DNA from: Glutamicibacter arilaitensis Re117
GTDB taxonomy: Bacteria > Actinomycetota > Actinomycetes > Actinomycetales > Micrococcaceae
DNA: 64,000 nt
Direction of reading: 5' to 3'
NCBI RefSeq assembly: GCF_000197735.1
Contig: NC_014550.1
Coordinates: forward strand, 2,046,001 to 2,110,000
This document shows, piece after piece, positions 1 to 8,242 of this stretch. Position 1 is the stretch's first letter. Each line of letters starts with the position of its first letter. The position numbers and the translations under genes were made by a program. Below the pieces are notes generated by a model. That model ran no database searches. It had not been told where the DNA came from and saw nothing but the letters and a program-made list of their open reading frames with translations.

Positions 1-138
1 CATCACGTGCCATCGCCTTGGTACCCTCCAGCTTATCCCGTGGCACAGCTAACACTTGGAACATTTTCGCAGGGCCCTTCCAGGAACCGGGCTAGCCTAG
101 GAACAGGACAGCTTTACCCATGAACTGAAGGGATGACC
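1..138. other. Intergenic region, possible divergent gene start
   Basis: No complete gene lies here. On the minus strand an ATG at 13..11 is preceded by GGAGGG at 29..24, ten bases away, so a divergent gene may begin here and run off the window; only four codons (M A R D) are visible and it cannot be identified. A target divergent from an Lrp-type regulator would be a common arrangement, which is inference only. Confidence 0.3.
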
Positions 139-645
139 GTGCGCATTGACCGGCTCGACGCGGATTTGATCGAACTACTTACCGATTCGCCGATGCTCCC
201 GGTTATGGAGTGTGCCCGACGGCTGGGCGTGGCCCGTGGCACCGTCAGCGCGCGCCTGGCCCGCCTGCACGAAGCCGGCGTCATCCAGGGCATCATCCCG
301 CGAATCAAGCCGGCCGGGTTCGGCTACTCGCTGGTGGCCTTCTGCCAGGTGGAGATCATCCAGCGCTACGGGCACGACCCGGTAGCCAACGCATTGGAAC
401 AAACCATCCCAGAGATCGTGGACATGTACACCGTGACCGGCAGTTCGGATTTGCAGCTGCGCGTGGTTGCCCGGACCCCGGAAGACCTGCAGGCCATCTT
501 CAACCGCATCAACAAGGTACCCGGTGTGGCCCGGACCTCATCATCCTTCGCACTGCATGAGCACTTCCAAGGAAGAACCCTGCCGCTAGTGGCAGCCTGC
601 GCTAGAGAAGAACACGATATGGAAAAGACTGCGCACAATGACTAG
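139..645 (+). CDS. Lrp/AsnC family transcriptional regulator
   Basis: A 168-residue protein with an N-terminal winged helix-turn-helix (about residues 5-55, with the recognition part ARRLGVARGTVSARLARL) followed by an AsnC-type ligand-binding domain (about 65-150). This is the normal layout and length for Lrp/AsnC regulators, which bind DNA as oligomers and usually sense an amino acid. An ATG lies at 133, but GAAGGG abuts it with no spacing, whereas the GTG at 139 has that Shine-Dalgarno six bases away, so 139 is preferred. The downstream aminotransferase and amino-acid permease suggest control of amino-acid use; the effector is unknown. Confidence 0.85.
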   Translation: MRIDRLDADLIELLTDSPMLPVMECARRLGVARGTVSARLARLHEAGVIQGIIPRIKPAGFGYSLVAFCQVEIIQRYGHDPVANALEQTIPEIVDMYTVTGSSDLQLRVVARTPEDLQAIFNRINKVPGVARTSSSFALHEHFQGRTLPLVAACAREEHDMEKTAHND

Positions 646-850
646 TAAAATGGGCTAGTTGGCGGCAATCGCTATACAACCTGCATAGAGACGGGTGCTG
701 CGATTGCGCCGGAAGAACTAACCAACCTACAGTCGATGCTTGTGAATCGCGACACGCGAGGATGTAAGCAAGACCACCGCTGCTCTTGACGGCTTGGTCA
801 TACAATCAACTGCCACCCTCGATCAGTTCTGGCAGTCGGAGAGGAAACTC
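646..850 (+). other. Leader/promoter region before the aminotransferase
   Basis: No gene is seen. The aminotransferase frame stays open back to a TTG at 794, but the ATG at 851 has GGAGAGG ten bases before it and matches the family start. A TACAAT hexamer at 801-806 could be a -10 box, though no good -35 partner is evident. Confidence 0.3.
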
Positions 851-1909
851 ATGACCCTTCACCAGCGTCCTTCGTTGCAGGAGGTCCCCGCTTACAAGCA
901 GGGCAAGCCCGCAGCCGCTGGAGCTTCCAAGCTCTCATCCAATGAATCCCCGCACACCCCGTTGCCCTCGGTACTGGCCAGCATCCAAGAGGGCCTGGCC
1001 ACCATCCACCGGTACCCGAGCATCGCAGCACCGGAATTAACCGGCGCGTTGAGCCAGCAGTTCGACATCCCGGCCGAGCACATCACCTTGGGTGCCGGTT
1101 CGGTCGAGGTCGCTGCCCAGCTCATCCATGCACTGGCCGCCGAAGGCGACGAGGTCATGTACGCATGGCGCTCCTTCGAGGCCTATCCTTCGCTGGTGCG
1201 CATCGCCGGAGCAACCCCGGTAGAAGTACCGCTGAACGCCGAGCACTGCCACGATCTGCCCGCAATGCTTGCCGCAATCACCGAGAAGACCCGGCTGATC
1301 TTCATCTGCAACCCGAACAACCCGACCGGTACCGTGGTGCAGGCAGAAGCGCTGGATGAGTTCATCAACGCCGTGCCGCGCAACGTGCTGGTCGTCGTCG
1401 ACGAAGCCTATGTGCACTTTGACCGTTCGGAGCGCGCCGATGGTGTGGCCCTGTTCCGCAAGTACCCGCACGTAGCCGTGCTGCACACCTTCTCCAAGGC
1501 CTATGGCCTGGCCGGACTGCGCGTCGGCTACGCCATCAGCCCGCTGGAAGTAGCCGCCAACCTGCGCAAGGTAGCGGTGCCATTCGGCGTCTCGGACCTG
1601 GCCCAGCGCGCCGCGGTAGCCTCGCTGGCCGCCATCGAAGAACTCTCGGTACGCATCGAGGAAGTCGTTACCCAGCGCGAACGCATGTACGAGGGACTGG
1701 CCGCTGCCGGGTACCCGGTAGTGAAGTCCCAAGCGAACTTCGTCTGGGTCGATGCCGGTGAAGCCACCGAGCTGCTGGAAGCCAAACTCTCTGCAGGCGG
1801 TGTAGTGGTGCGCGCCTTCCCAAGCGAGGGCCTGCGCATCTCCTCGGGCACCGCAGAAGATGTTGACCGTGTGCTCGCCGCCCTGACGGTAAAGGAGGCC
1901 ACCGCGTGA
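851..1909 (+). CDS. Histidinol-phosphate/aromatic aminotransferase family
   Basis: A 352-residue fold-type I PLP-dependent aminotransferase of the HisC/Pat group. Visible signatures are the substrate-site stretch FICNPNNPTGT (about residues 155-165), the PLP-contacting VVVDEAYVHF, and the Schiff-base lysine in FSKAYGLAGLRVGYA. Length and motifs are normal for the family, which moves an amino group between glutamate and histidinol phosphate or aromatic 2-oxo acids. Its place between an Lrp-type regulator and an amino-acid permease, and not in a his operon, favours a catabolic or aromatic aminotransferase over the biosynthetic HisC; sequence alone does not settle this. The stop overlaps the permease start (GTGA). 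Confidence 0.85.
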   Translation: MTLHQRPSLQEVPAYKQGKPAAAGASKLSSNESPHTPLPSVLASIQEGLATIHRYPSIAAPELTGALSQQFDIPAEHITLGAGSVEVAAQLIHALAAEGDEVMYAWRSFEAYPSLVRIAGATPVEVPLNAEHCHDLPAMLAAITEKTRLIFICNPNNPTGTVVQAEALDEFINAVPRNVLVVVDEAYVHFDRSERADGVALFRKYPHVAVLHTFSKAYGLAGLRVGYAISPLEVAANLRKVAVPFGVSDLAQRAAVASLAAIEELSVRIEEVVTQRERMYEGLAAAGYPVVKSQANFVWVDAGEATELLEAKLSAGGVVVRAFPSEGLRISSGTAEDVDRVLAALTVKEATA

Positions 1910-3282
1910 GCGCAGTTAAAACTCCCGAGCAGCTGCACACCGGGCTGACTCCGCGCCAGATCTCCATGATGGGACTGGGCGGGGCGATCGGCGCAGGCCT
2001 GTTCGTCGGTTCCGGCCAGGCGATCTCCATCGCCGGCCCGGCAGTGCTGGTCTCCTACCTGATCGCCGGCACCGTGATCATCGTGATCATGGCGATGCTC
2101 GCCGAAATGGTCGCGGCCAACCCATCCTCCGGCGCATTCTCCACCTTCGCCGGCAAGGCAATGGGCCGCAGTGCCGGTTCCACCCTTGGCTGGCTGTACT
2201 GGATCCAGCTGGTCGTGGTGATCGCCGCCGAAGCTACCGGTGCAGCGGCGATTACCGCCGGCTGGATCCCGTCCTTCCCGCAGTGGGCCTGGGTGCTCAG
2301 CTTCGTGGTGATCCTCACCGGAGCGAACCTGCTCGGCGTGCGCAACTACGGACGCTTCGAATACTGGTTCGCGGTGATCAAGGTGGCCGCCATCTTGGCC
2401 TTCCTGGCCTTCGGCGTCTTGGTGCTGACCCACGTGATTCCGACTCCGGAAGCGATCGGGTTCGCCAACCTGGCCGCGCATGGCGGATTCGCTCCCGGCG
2501 GCATGGCCGGCATTGCTGCCGCCGTGCTGATCGTCATCTTCTCCTTCGGCGGTACCGAAGTGGTCTCGATCGCCGCCGCTGAGTCCAAAGACCCGGCTGG
2601 CAATATCAAGCGCGTGGTCAAGTCCGTGATGTTGCGCATCCTGTTCTTCTACCTCGGCTCGATCCTGGTGATCGTGGCCCTGGTGCCGTGGAATGACCCA
2701 GCAGTAGTTGACGGTCCGTTTGCCGCTGCGTTGAACGTCATCCACCTGCCGGGTGTGGGCTTCTTGATGAACGCCGTAGTCGTAGTTGCATTGCTCTCTG
2801 CGATGAATGCGAACATCTACGGTTCTTCGCGCATGCTCTACTCGCTGGGTCAGCGCAAGCTTGCCCCGAGCGCCGTCACTCATGTGACCGGCAAGGGCGT
2901 GCCTTCCAAGTCCGTCATCAGCTCGGTGGCTTTCTCGTTCCTGGCCGTGGGCCTGAACTGGATCTGGCCTGATGCGGTAATGCCGATCCTGCTGAACGTG
3001 GTGGGCTCGACCATCATCGTGATCTGGTCGTTCATCGCAGTAACCCAGCTGATTCTGCGTCGCCGCGCGGACCGCAATGGCGAGCACCTGCCGCTGCGCC
3101 TGTGGGGCTTCCCAGGGCTGTCAATCGCAACCATCGTAGTCTTGGCAGCAATCGTTGCCATTGCGATGACCGATCCAGCAGCACGCACCCAGCTCCTGCT
3201 CACCGGCGGGTTGACCGCCTTGATCTGGGTAGTCTCCAAGCTTGTGTTGCGTGATGAGAATTCCGAAGCAGTCGATTCCTAA
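1906..3282 (+). CDS. Amino acid permease (APC superfamily)
   Basis: A 458-residue integral membrane protein with about 12 hydrophobic segments. The first carries the APC/AAT signature GLGGAIGAGLFVGSG near residues 20-34, where the substrate amino group and the coupling ion are normally bound. It imports amino acids by proton symport in this family; the presumed substrate (aromatic or branched) is inferred from the aminotransferase upstream. The GTG start overlaps the aminotransferase TGA by three bases and has a strong AAAGGAGG seven bases upstream, so the two are translationally coupled. A strong terminator follows. Confidence 0.88.
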   Translation: MSAVKTPEQLHTGLTPRQISMMGLGGAIGAGLFVGSGQAISIAGPAVLVSYLIAGTVIIVIMAMLAEMVAANPSSGAFSTFAGKAMGRSAGSTLGWLYWIQLVVVIAAEATGAAAITAGWIPSFPQWAWVLSFVVILTGANLLGVRNYGRFEYWFAVIKVAAILAFLAFGVLVLTHVIPTPEAIGFANLAAHGGFAPGGMAGIAAAVLIVIFSFGGTEVVSIAAAESKDPAGNIKRVVKSVMLRILFFYLGSILVIVALVPWNDPAVVDGPFAAALNVIHLPGVGFLMNAVVVVALLSAMNANIYGSSRMLYSLGQRKLAPSAVTHVTGKGVPSKSVISSVAFSFLAVGLNWIWPDAVMPILLNVVGSTIIVIWSFIAVTQLILRRRADRNGEHLPLRLWGFPGLSIATIVVLAAIVAIAMTDPAARTQLLLTGGLTALIWVVSKLVLRDENSEAVDS

Positions 3283-3292
3283 TCAATTGCCC

Positions 3293-3334
3293 AAGCCTAG
3301 GTTCAGCATTCGCTGGACCTAGGCTTTTCTTTTT
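3293..3334 (+). terminator. Rho-independent terminator, convergent
   Basis: A near-perfect hairpin (arms about 3293-3307 and 3312-3326, loop ATTC) is followed by TTCTTTTT. It closes the permease unit. The stop codon (3319-3321) and last codons of the convergent gene lie inside its 3' arm and T-tract. Confidence 0.85.
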
Positions 3335-3993
3335 ACCATCTCGGTGATCCAGATGGGTGCGAACGGAGAAACGCACCCGGCTGAGGTCGGGTAATCCGCA
3401 AGCACCTGCAAGGATTCTCCGATGGCCAGGGCTCGTGGGCGCAACGCCTCGTTTTCGATGCCGATCTGCGCTAGCGTCGTATTCATGGCCCACTGCAAGC
3501 GATCTGGGGCCGTGAGCATCTGGGCTTCGATCGTGTCCAGCAGCTGCTCCAGGTCAAGCAGTTCGGGTGCTTTCACCACCTGGTGGGCAGTTAGCTCCCA
3601 ACCAGCCGCCAGCTGCACAGGATCTTCTTGTTCCAAGAGCACCAGGCGCAGCTCTTCAAGCAGCTTGGTCTTTTTCACAATGTAGTTCAGGAACCAGGCT
3701 TGGACCTTGGGAGTTGTTGCGTCCTTGCTCCAAGCTTGCAGCTTTTCCACGGTGAAGGTGCGTGGTTTGGCAATGAGCAGGGCCACCAGCCGGCAGCCGG
3801 TGTCAGAGGTGGCCCAGAGGGCATCTGCGAGCTCCTGGTTGCTCTTCAGCGCTTTGGCCAAGGCACGGAGCTTGCTCAGGTTCACCCCAAAATCATCACC
3901 GTGTTTCTCATTGATCGTACGATGCTTGGGGTCCTCAAGTTCTTCTAGTGCTAACTGCACGTCTCGAACGCTGCTTTGTGGTGTCAGTTCCAT
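3319..3993 (-). CDS. DNA alkylation repair protein (AlkD-like)
   Basis: A 224-residue, mostly helical protein resembling the PF08713/COG4912 DNA alkylation repair family. Visible marks are NEKHGDDFGVNLSKLRALAK near the N-terminus, ALWATSDTGCRLVALLIAKP, and the C-terminal CVSPFAPIWITEMV, a typical ending for this subfamily. AlkD proteins are HEAT-like-repeat glycosylases that excise alkylated bases; activity is not shown here. A GTG at 4008 overlaps the upstream TGA (GTGA) and could be a coupled start; the ATG at 3993 has AGGGG four bases away and is preferred. It forms a pair with the GyrI-like gene upstream. Confidence 0.7.
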   Translation of the reverse strand: MELTPQSSVRDVQLALEELEDPKHRTINEKHGDDFGVNLSKLRALAKALKSNQELADALWATSDTGCRLVALLIAKPRTFTVEKLQAWSKDATTPKVQAWFLNYIVKKTKLLEELRLVLLEQEDPVQLAAGWELTAHQVVKAPELLDLEQLLDTIEAQMLTAPDRLQWAMNTTLAQIGIENEALRPRALAIGESLQVLADYPTSAGCVSPFAPIWITEMVKRKA

Positions 3994-4004
3994 TTCTCCC
4001 CTAA

Positions 4005-4622
4005 TCACAACGATCCTACGGGTTGGCGCAGAATCGTACGAAGCTTTTCCGGCGCAGTCCTGCGCGGATCGCCGAAGTAGATTTCATGATGCTTTCCGGT
4101 CATGCGAAACCCATGGCCGGGGATGAACTCGTCATGCATCGCGGACAACGTTTCAGCCTCTGCGTCGTAGGGTCCGATGTGCAATGTCTGCACGCATTGA
4201 CCTTCGGCGAGGGTTTCGAACCGGAGCTTCTCTGCACAAGGTAGTGGCTTTTGGCTATGGGCCGCTTCGAGAGACTTCATATAGTCATCTTCGCCGATCC
4301 AGGCAGGAACCATCAGCATCATCGTCCAGCACCATTTATTCTTGTCCCGCCGTTCGGTAAAGACGGCCATGTCTTCGGCCCACCATAAGCCTTCTAAAGG
4401 CGGGACGACGTAGTCGCGTCCGTGGGACTTACTCGCGAATTTGAGCTTGTAGGCCACCGGATACAGGGTTTGCAAGGCGTGTTGGTACAAGTCGCTGGTG
4501 TTCGGATCCCCAGCACCGTCAAGCATCAAGTACTGCATCACCGGAAGCTGCAGGACGCGGAATTGCCCTGCCTTTGCATGGTAGCCATCCAGCGTCTTCT
4601 TGAAGTCGATTTTCTCGGTCAA
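4005..4622 (-). CDS. GyrI-like small-molecule-binding domain protein
   Basis: A 205-residue protein that begins with the family opening DFKKTLDGYHAKAGQFRVLQ and contains LMLDGAGDPN, LKFASKSHGRDYVVPPLEGLWW and a C-terminal HIGPYDAE...HEIYFGDPRR block. This matches single-domain GyrI-like (SOUL/AraC effector fold) proteins, which bind hydrophobic small molecules; several act as hydrolases or drug-binding proteins, so the function is open. The frame continues back to a GTG at 4655, but the TTG at 4622 has AGGTGG four bases upstream and fits the usual N-terminus. It overlaps the possible GTG start of the AlkD-like gene. Confidence 0.7.
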   Translation of the reverse strand: MTEKIDFKKTLDGYHAKAGQFRVLQLPVMQYLMLDGAGDPNTSDLYQHALQTLYPVAYKLKFASKSHGRDYVVPPLEGLWWAEDMAVFTERRDKNKWCWTMMLMVPAWIGEDDYMKSLEAAHSQKPLPCAEKLRFETLAEGQCVQTLHIGPYDAEAETLSAMHDEFIPGHGFRMTGKHHEIYFGDPRRTAPEKLRTILRQPVGSL

Positions 4623-4645
4623 TGTCCCACCTGAAGTTCTTCGGC

Positions 4646-5737
4646 TTAGAACCACTTACGCCATTTGAATACACCATACAATGCAGCGGCAAAGCCCAAC
4701 ATGACAAGGACAGCAACGGGATACCCGAAGGACCAGTCCAGTTCAGGCATGTTCTTAAAGTTCATCCCGTAGATCGCTGCGATCAGTGTCGGGGCAAAAA
4801 GGATCGCAGCCCAACCGGATATCTTCTTCATATCTTCGTTTTGGCGTTGGGCGACGAGGGTGGAGTTCACGCTCAAGATCTGCGAGAGCGCATCGCGGTA
4901 TTCTACGGCCTGGGTATGAGCTCGGGTGAGGTGGTCGGTGACATCTTGCAGATAGGTTTCCAGTTCGTCGGGCACCGGATATTTTTTGAATCCGTCATCA
5001 AGCGACTGCACAACCTCTAGCAAGGATGCGGTCGCGTGCTGCATGTCGATAACTTCTTGGCTCAAGCGGTAGATGCGTTCGGTAACTGCGGCATCGCCGC
5101 TAAAGACTTGGCGTTCGATTTGCTCCTTGTCGATTCCCAGTCCGTGGAGCGCCGGGGCATATCCATCGACAATCTCGTCCAAGATCCGGTACAGCACGGA
5201 CTCTGCCCCCAGACGGAGCAATTCAGGGTCTTTAAGCAGCACCTGGTCCTTGCGAAGATTGCCGCTCCTGATGGACTGGACAAACCCCTCACCGTCAGTA
5301 CCGTCGATCCATCGATGGTCCTGGCAGAGCACCGCTACAGCACCCTTGCGCATCAGAATGTGGAACTCAGACAGCTCGACTTCTTCTGTTTCATCCAGGT
5401 ACAGGGCCGAACGGACTACAAGGAGCATGACTTCACCGTAGCGTTCGAGTTTTGGCCGCTGGCGCGCATGGACGAGGTCTTCGACGAGTACCGGGTGCAG
5501 TTGCCACGCTTCGGTGAGTTCTCGAATGTCAGCTTCATCCGGCGTCGGATAGAGGGACAAGGCAATGCGCTGATCGCCGGACTGGCCAAACGCCAGCGCA
5601 TCGGCGGCGCTGGTTCCTTCCGGAGCAGTCGCTACGGTGCCATCGTCAATATAGCGGACGGTCATTGACGTATGAGACGAATTCTGGGTACCGAAGAATG
5701 GTCGGGCATCCGCGGCCCGGCGTTGAACACGTGACAT
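4646..5737 (-). CDS. corA: CorA-family magnesium/cobalt transport protein
   Basis: A 363-residue CorA-type divalent cation channel. The C-terminus has two transmembrane helices; the first ends with the diagnostic YGMNF motif, whose GMN loop forms the selectivity filter, and the protein ends in a basic KWRKWF tail. The long acidic N-terminal part is the cytosolic metal-sensing domain. The ATG at 5737 is chosen because AGGAG stands five bases upstream; an ATG nine codons earlier lacks a site. CorA pentamers import Mg2+ (also Co2+ and Ni2+) passively. The gene sits upstream of the GyrI-like and AlkD-like genes with a 23-base gap. Confidence 0.92.
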   Translation of the reverse strand: MSRVQRRAADARPFFGTQNSSHTSMTVRYIDDGTVATAPEGTSAADALAFGQSGDQRIALSLYPTPDEADIRELTEAWQLHPVLVEDLVHARQRPKLERYGEVMLLVVRSALYLDETEEVELSEFHILMRKGAVAVLCQDHRWIDGTDGEGFVQSIRSGNLRKDQVLLKDPELLRLGAESVLYRILDEIVDGYAPALHGLGIDKEQIERQVFSGDAAVTERIYRLSQEVIDMQHATASLLEVVQSLDDGFKKYPVPDELETYLQDVTDHLTRAHTQAVEYRDALSQILSVNSTLVAQRQNEDMKKISGWAAILFAPTLIAAIYGMNFKNMPELDWSFGYPVAVLVMLGFAAALYGVFKWRKWF

Positions 5738-5819
5738 TTTTACTCCTGAATGATCCTCGTTCATTCAAGTATCGCAAGTCCGGGGAGAATTTCGTCGCTG
5801 ATTCTTGCCAGTCGGGAGC

Positions 5820-7550
5820 CTAGGGATCGACTATTTCGACCTCTAGCTGCCCGGCACGCCACTTCGCAGTGGTTTCATCGGCTAGCGCTTGGGCTTCCAG
5901 TGCCTCTGCCGGGGTCATGAAATAGGTATTGATCCGCAGCTTCTGTTCGGGATCCAATTCCGGTGAAAGCAGCACCATCGGCCTGCTTCCTGGAATCTTT
6001 ACTGCATGGAATAGCCCGCAATGCCGGCCAGTATGGTGTATCAGGCAACTGAGTCCTGCAGATTTGATATCTGTTCGTCCGCCCTTTTCCCAGGCATCCA
6101 GATGATCAATTTCGCACCGTTCTGCGGGCATGCTGCACCCAGGGTAGGAACAGCCTCGGTAGGCTGCCCGAATTGCACGGCGCTGGGCCTTGGAATACAG
6201 GCGTTGGGTCCGCCCTAGATCGAGAGGCAGGCTCTTGCCGTTGAGCACCACCGGATAGATTCCGGAGTTGCATAGTGCGGCTCTTGCTTCGCCTGCTGAA
6301 AGTTGAATTCCTGAGGAAGTAACCGCAAAATCCTTAGCCTGGGCGAGCATTTTCTCGTAGTTCAAGATGATGCTCACCTGCGGGGTGGCCAGTGCCAACT
6401 TTCGATGTGGCGGGCTACCGGTGCGATCGCTCATCAGCAGCGTCATCAGCCCAACCAGCCGCCTGCGTTCGGGCTTCAGATCCTCCCAGGAAGCTGATGC
6501 GGTGCGGTGCTCCGGCTGCTCGTCAGCTTCGGCTTCGGAGCTGTCTTCCGCCGTGGTTTCTTGGCTAGAGGACTGAGTGGCTTCGGCATCGCTAGTATCC
6601 GGGTGCTGGCTATCGTCAGCGGACTCTTCGTGTTCTGCCTCAGGCTGGGCCCAGTCGGGCATGGACGCCTCATCGCCCCACTCGTTGACCTGTGCCCCCG
6701 TGAACTGTGCTTCAGCATCTTTGAGTCCCTCGCGATTGCCTGCCACTGTGGCCGGGTTATCGATCGAAGCGAAGAACGCTTCAATATAGGCTGCTTGGGA
6801 CGGAAGCACACGCAGCACGTACTCGATCAGCCCTTGGCGTAGGCCCTTTTTGAAAATGCCGATGCTTTCAAGCAGAGCCTTGAGCGGACGTTGTCCAGCC
6901 TTCACTTCAGCGACCATGGCGCTGATGTGCTTGCGGGCGCTCTTCGGCTCAGCGTGCATGAATGCCACGGATTCTCGTTCAAGCTTCGCCTTTTTGGCAT
7001 TTGCCGCGGCACCTTCACCCAGATCCTTGCGGGCCGAATGGAGTTTCGTGCTTGCTGCCATGACTAGCCGGGGGTCTATCGTCGGATCGTTGTATTCTGC
7101 CGCCAGTTCGGGAAGCCACGGAGCCGTGGGTTGCCCGGAGTCGTCGACTCCGCCTAGTAGGCAGTCAGCAAGGATCAGCCGGTCACTGGCGGTGCCACGC
7201 GGGATGTCGAGCCAGTCGTGCATCATGCTGCGCGTGTTCCTGAAATCAGTGCGGCCGGTAATGGTACGTCCGGCCGCATCTTGCATGCTCTGCGGTGTTG
7301 GCTGTTCGAATGCTTCGCCAAGGTGCTGGAATGAAGCTTGATCAAGCTTGTGGGCACCGGTATGACGCAGCGCATGTGCTGCCCGGATTTTGGCACGGGA
7401 CAGGCTCTGGTCGATTTCTTCGGTGTATTTGGCGTAGCCGGCGGCATGGCCGGGTGGAAGATCAGCGGCGCCGAACACAGCGTTGGCAGCGTCAATGAGC
7501 TCGCGTGCTTTAGCGAGCTGCAACAGGGCGTACGCTGTGTCGGTGGTCAT
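5820..7550 (-). CDS. DUF222 / HNH endonuclease domain protein
   Basis: A 576-residue protein with an N-terminal DUF222 region, an acidic low-complexity linker in the middle (rich in E, D, S, A) and a C-terminal HNH nuclease: a zinc-type pair in CSYPGCSMPAERCEIDHLDAW and a later HHTGRH. The HNH core histidine is in DHL where HHI is common, and the last cysteine before HH is a leucine-isoleucine pair, so catalysis is not assured. Such genes are multi-copy in actinobacteria; their biological role is poorly known. The frame stays open back to a TTG at 7613, but that lies in the tRNA-Ala terminator T-tract, so the ATG at 7550 is preferred. Confidence 0.8.
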   Translation of the reverse strand: MTTDTAYALLQLAKARELIDAANAVFGAADLPPGHAAGYAKYTEEIDQSLSRAKIRAAHALRHTGAHKLDQASFQHLGEAFEQPTPQSMQDAAGRTITGRTDFRNTRSMMHDWLDIPRGTASDRLILADCLLGGVDDSGQPTAPWLPELAAEYNDPTIDPRLVMAASTKLHSARKDLGEGAAANAKKAKLERESVAFMHAEPKSARKHISAMVAEVKAGQRPLKALLESIGIFKKGLRQGLIEYVLRVLPSQAAYIEAFFASIDNPATVAGNREGLKDAEAQFTGAQVNEWGDEASMPDWAQPEAEHEESADDSQHPDTSDAEATQSSSQETTAEDSSEAEADEQPEHRTASASWEDLKPERRRLVGLMTLLMSDRTGSPPHRKLALATPQVSIILNYEKMLAQAKDFAVTSSGIQLSAGEARAALCNSGIYPVVLNGKSLPLDLGRTQRLYSKAQRRAIRAAYRGCSYPGCSMPAERCEIDHLDAWEKGGRTDIKSAGLSCLIHHTGRHCGLFHAVKIPGSRPMVLLSPELDPEQKLRINTYFMTPAEALEAQALADETTAKWRAGQLEVEIVDP

Positions 7551-7608
7551 GGGTACAGGATGTACCGATGGAGCCGGTCGTAGCCGTGGGTGTCGCCGAG
7601 CTGTGGAA

Positions 7609-7651
7609 AACAAAAAATCCCAAGATTCCGGCGAACCGAAATCTTAGGATC
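7609..7651 (-). terminator. Terminator of the tRNA-Ala transcript
   Basis: On the minus strand, arms ATCCTAAGATTTCGG and CCGGAATCTTGGGAT enclose a TTCG loop and run into TTTTTTGTTTT. It lies six bases beyond the encoded CCA end of tRNA-Ala. Confidence 0.88.
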
Positions 7652-7656
7652 TAATT

Positions 7657-7732
7657 TGGTGGAGGTAAGGGGATTCGAACCCCTGACCTTCTGCATGCCA
7701 TGCAGACGCGCTACCAACTGCGCCATACCCCC
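7657..7732 (-). tRNA. tRNA-Ala (anticodon GGC)
   Basis: A complete cloverleaf can be folded. The acceptor starts GGGGGTA and pairs with TACCTCC, giving the G3:U70 wobble that marks alanine tRNAs. The anticodon loop ATGGCAT has GGC, reading GCC. The T arm is GGTTCGAATCC, the discriminator is A, and CCA is encoded in the DNA. It has its own promoter in the region after rsfS and its own terminator. Confidence 0.97.
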
Positions 7733-7746
7733 AAAAGGATTGCCAC

Positions 7747-7808
7747 CCTGATCAGGCAACTCCATAATCATAGATGACTACCTGATCAGGATGCAAATTG
7801 AGGATTAC
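7747..7808 (-). promoter_or_regulatory. tRNA-Ala promoter with twin palindromes
   Basis: On the minus strand a -35 TTGCAT (7796..7791) and a -10 TATGAT (7772..7767) are 18 bases apart. Two copies of the perfect palindrome CCTGATCAGG lie at 7781-7790 (in the spacer) and 7747-7756 (downstream of -10). Just upstream and overlapping the -35 is AATCCTCAATTTGCA, 14/15 identical to the element at the tRNA-Gly promoter (60751-60765). The element overlaps the rsfS stop codon. Confidence 0.7.
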
Positions 7809-8185
7809 TTCTGGTCTGCAGAAAGTTCCTCAGGCAGCTCGATTACTGGGCAGTCGGCCCAGAGTCGTTCAAGGGCGTAGAAGATGCGGTCTTCCTGGTG
7901 CTGAACGTGAACGACGACGTCGCCGTAATCCAGCAAGACCCAGCGGCCCTGGCCGAAGCCTTCGCGGCGGATCGGACGCATGCTGTACTCTTCGAGTACT
8001 TCAGCGACGATTTCGTCGACAATGGCGTTGACCTGAGGTTCTGACCCACCAGAGACAATCAAGAAAGCGTCGGTAACGCCCAAGCGGTCGGCAACATCGA
8101 GTGCGACCATATTTTCTGCCATCTTTTCGGATGCTGCGTGTGCAGCAACCTTCACGAGGGCAATTGAATCTGCGTGTGCTCCCAT
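7805..8185 (-). CDS. rsfS: Ribosomal silencing factor RsfS
   Basis: A 126-residue RsfS/Iojap family protein. The motif VALDVADRLGVTDAFLIVSG and the later GRWVLLDYGDVVVHVQHQEDR are characteristic. RsfS binds ribosomal protein L14 on the 50S subunit and blocks subunit joining, which lowers translation in starvation. The ATG start has GGAGA about eleven bases upstream. It is the last protein gene of the nadD cluster, the conserved position for rsfS, with a 57-base gap from the gene before it. Confidence 0.93.
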   Translation of the reverse strand: MGAHADSIALVKVAAHAASEKMAENMVALDVADRLGVTDAFLIVSGGSEPQVNAIVDEIVAEVLEEYSMRPIRREGFGQGRWVLLDYGDVVVHVQHQEDRIFYALERLWADCPVIELPEELSADQK

Positions 8186-8242
8186 AGAGTGGGGTGTCTC
8201 CTTATAGAGGTGTAGATCGAGAACTTAATTGTCCTACGAAAA

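Noticed and set aside
7551..7613. TTG start at 7613 for the DUF222/HNH gene
   Set aside because: It falls in the T-tract of the tRNA-Ala terminator and has no ribosome site; the ATG at 7550 is more likely.
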